Assembly: GCA_028819945.1 (NCBI GenBank)
Contig: JAPPKQ010000215.1
Coordinates: forward strand, 5,086-10,887
From: a bacterium
GTDB lineage: Bacteria > Actinomycetota > Acidimicrobiia > Acidimicrobiales > CATQHL01
Direction of reading: 5' to 3'
Length of the DNA: 5,802 nucleotides
Shown: piece after piece, positions 5,217 through 5,802 of the stretch
Position numbering within the stretch: position 1 is the first letter of the stretch
Layout of the letters: every line of letters starts with the position of its first letter
Program-made: the position numbers and the translations under genes
Notes under the pieces: generated by a model
Seen by the model: the letters and a program-made list of their open reading frames with translations, nothing else
Told to the model about the DNA's origin: nothing
The model's database searches: none

Positions 5217-5802
5217 GTGAAGAGAACCTCGGGCCTTCTGGGCCTCATCCTGGCCGTCGTCCTCGTAGCCGCGGCCTGCGGCGGCGACGACGACGAGAAG
5301 ACGGTTGGTTTCGCCAACATTCTGCGGACGGGTTGCGAGTTCTGCAATGACGTGGAGAACGGTGTGACCGCGGAGGTCGCGGATGCGGGTTGGGAGCTGT
5401 ACGCGCTCGACCACGATCTGGACGCCAACAAGATGCTCGCCAACGCCGACGCCATGATCACCCGCGAGGTGGACGTCTATCTGAACTTCGACGGCGGCAT
5501 CACGAACTACGAAGCGACGCTGGAGAAGATGGCCGAGGCGGAGATCCCGATGATCTTCATCGACGGCCCGATCCCGGCGCCGGCCGATGACGTGTACTGG
5601 TTCGGCGCGCACGGCCAGTCGGCGGGCCAGCAGATGGGCGAGTACGCCCTCGACTACATCAACAACAATTGGGGTGGCAACGTCGACGGCATCTTCGGCA
5701 TCTACCAGAGCACCTGGCCCGATGAGACCAAGGCGCGCATGGTCGTGGCCATGGACGTGATCTCCCAGCAGTTCCCGGAGTGGACGATGGACACGATCAC
5801 CC
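5217..5802 (+). CDS. Type 1 sugar-binding lipoprotein of an ABC importer (RbsB-like), 3'-truncated by the window edge
   Basis: The first 195 residues of an extracellular solute-binding protein, open to the end of the window. A signal peptide (VKRTSGLLGLILAVVLVAAA) ends at a lipobox-like VAAAC with C21 as the lipidated cysteine; the -3 residue is Ala rather than the usual Leu/Val. An acidic linker (GGDDDE) follows. The mature part fits the periplasmic-binding-protein-like I sugar family: strand TVGFANIL (29-36), helix DVENGVTAEVADAGWEL, then an ANADAMITREVDVYLNF segment, the AEIPMIFIDGPIP strand, and the GAHGQSAGQQMGEYALDYI helix. It would capture a monosaccharide or polyol outside the membrane and pass it to a permease/ATPase presumably encoded to the right. 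Unusual is a C40-x-x-C43 pair (CEFC) in the loop after the first strand, where relatives contact ligand. GTG 5217 follows a G-tract Shine-Dalgarno and gives a complete signal peptide. Ligand unknown; autoinducer-2 or inositol binding cannot be excluded. Confidence 0.88.
   Translation, partial: MKRTSGLLGLILAVVLVAAACGGDDDEKTVGFANILRTGCEFCNDVENGVTAEVADAGWELYALDHDLDANKMLANADAMITREVDVYLNFDGGITNYEATLEKMAEAEIPMIFIDGPIPAPADDVYWFGAHGQSAGQQMGEYALDYINNNWGGNVDGIFGIYQSTWPDETKARMVVAMDVISQQFPEWTMDTIT

Noticed and set aside
4814..5612. Minus-strand frames (4814-5461 and 5199-5612) opposite the small gene and the lipoprotein
   Set aside because: The lipoprotein on the plus strand has a full signal peptide and fold pattern; the opposite frames are low-complexity Ser/Ala/Arg or His/Arg/Val-rich shadows.
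1..5802. CRISPR arrays, tRNA/rRNA genes, insertion sequences, integrase or phage genes, toxin-antitoxin pairs
   Set aside because: No spaced direct-repeat array, tRNA cloverleaf, transposase motif or terminal repeats were seen; the genes look like ordinary metabolism and transport.

Overview
The window is GC-rich. Its promoters look like TANNNT -10 boxes, it uses GTG starts freely, and it encodes a lipoprotein whose signal peptide ends in an Ala-rich lipobox followed by an acidic linker. Together this suggests a high-GC Gram-positive bacterium (an actinobacterium or one of its deep relatives). This is an inference from style; there is no taxonomic marker gene here.

Layout. (1) Bases 1-618 hold the 3' part of an Opp/Dpp-type peptide ABC transporter ATPase whose beginning lies off the left edge. 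(2) Bases 661-1083, on the minus strand, hold a small SRPBCC (START-like) protein that converges with the ATPase and diverges from what follows. (3) Bases 1202-4568 hold a plus-strand sugar-catabolism cluster: a class II (FucA/AraD-type) aldolase, an FGGY carbohydrate kinase, and a Gfo/Idh/MocA oxidoreductase whose ATG overlaps the kinase stop (ATGA). (4) Bases 4791-5036 encode an 81-residue hydrophobic protein that I do not recognise. (5) From 5217 to the right edge runs the start of a type 1 sugar-binding lipoprotein, probably the first gene of a sugar ABC importer.

Working together. The likely theme is uptake of a sugar or polyol by the downstream transporter, followed by oxidation (oxidoreductase), phosphorylation (kinase) and retro-aldol cleavage (aldolase). 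The substrate cannot be named from sequence. The upstream peptide transporter and the SRPBCC gene look unrelated.

Most interesting. The small hydrophobic gene and the binding-protein gene are each preceded by the same 51-base module: a -10-like box, an 8-base gap, a 7-bp hairpin with a 5-base loop, a conserved CCGAA, and a G-tract Shine-Dalgarno. The two copies align without gaps, and the hairpin is kept although the loop has changed. This suggests one shared regulatory or mRNA-leader device linking an unknown small protein to sugar import. A 29-base, 13-bp-arm perfect inverted repeat inside the end of the kinase gene is a second structure that coding alone does not readily explain. Gaps between genes are all under 300 bases and are described in the entries.
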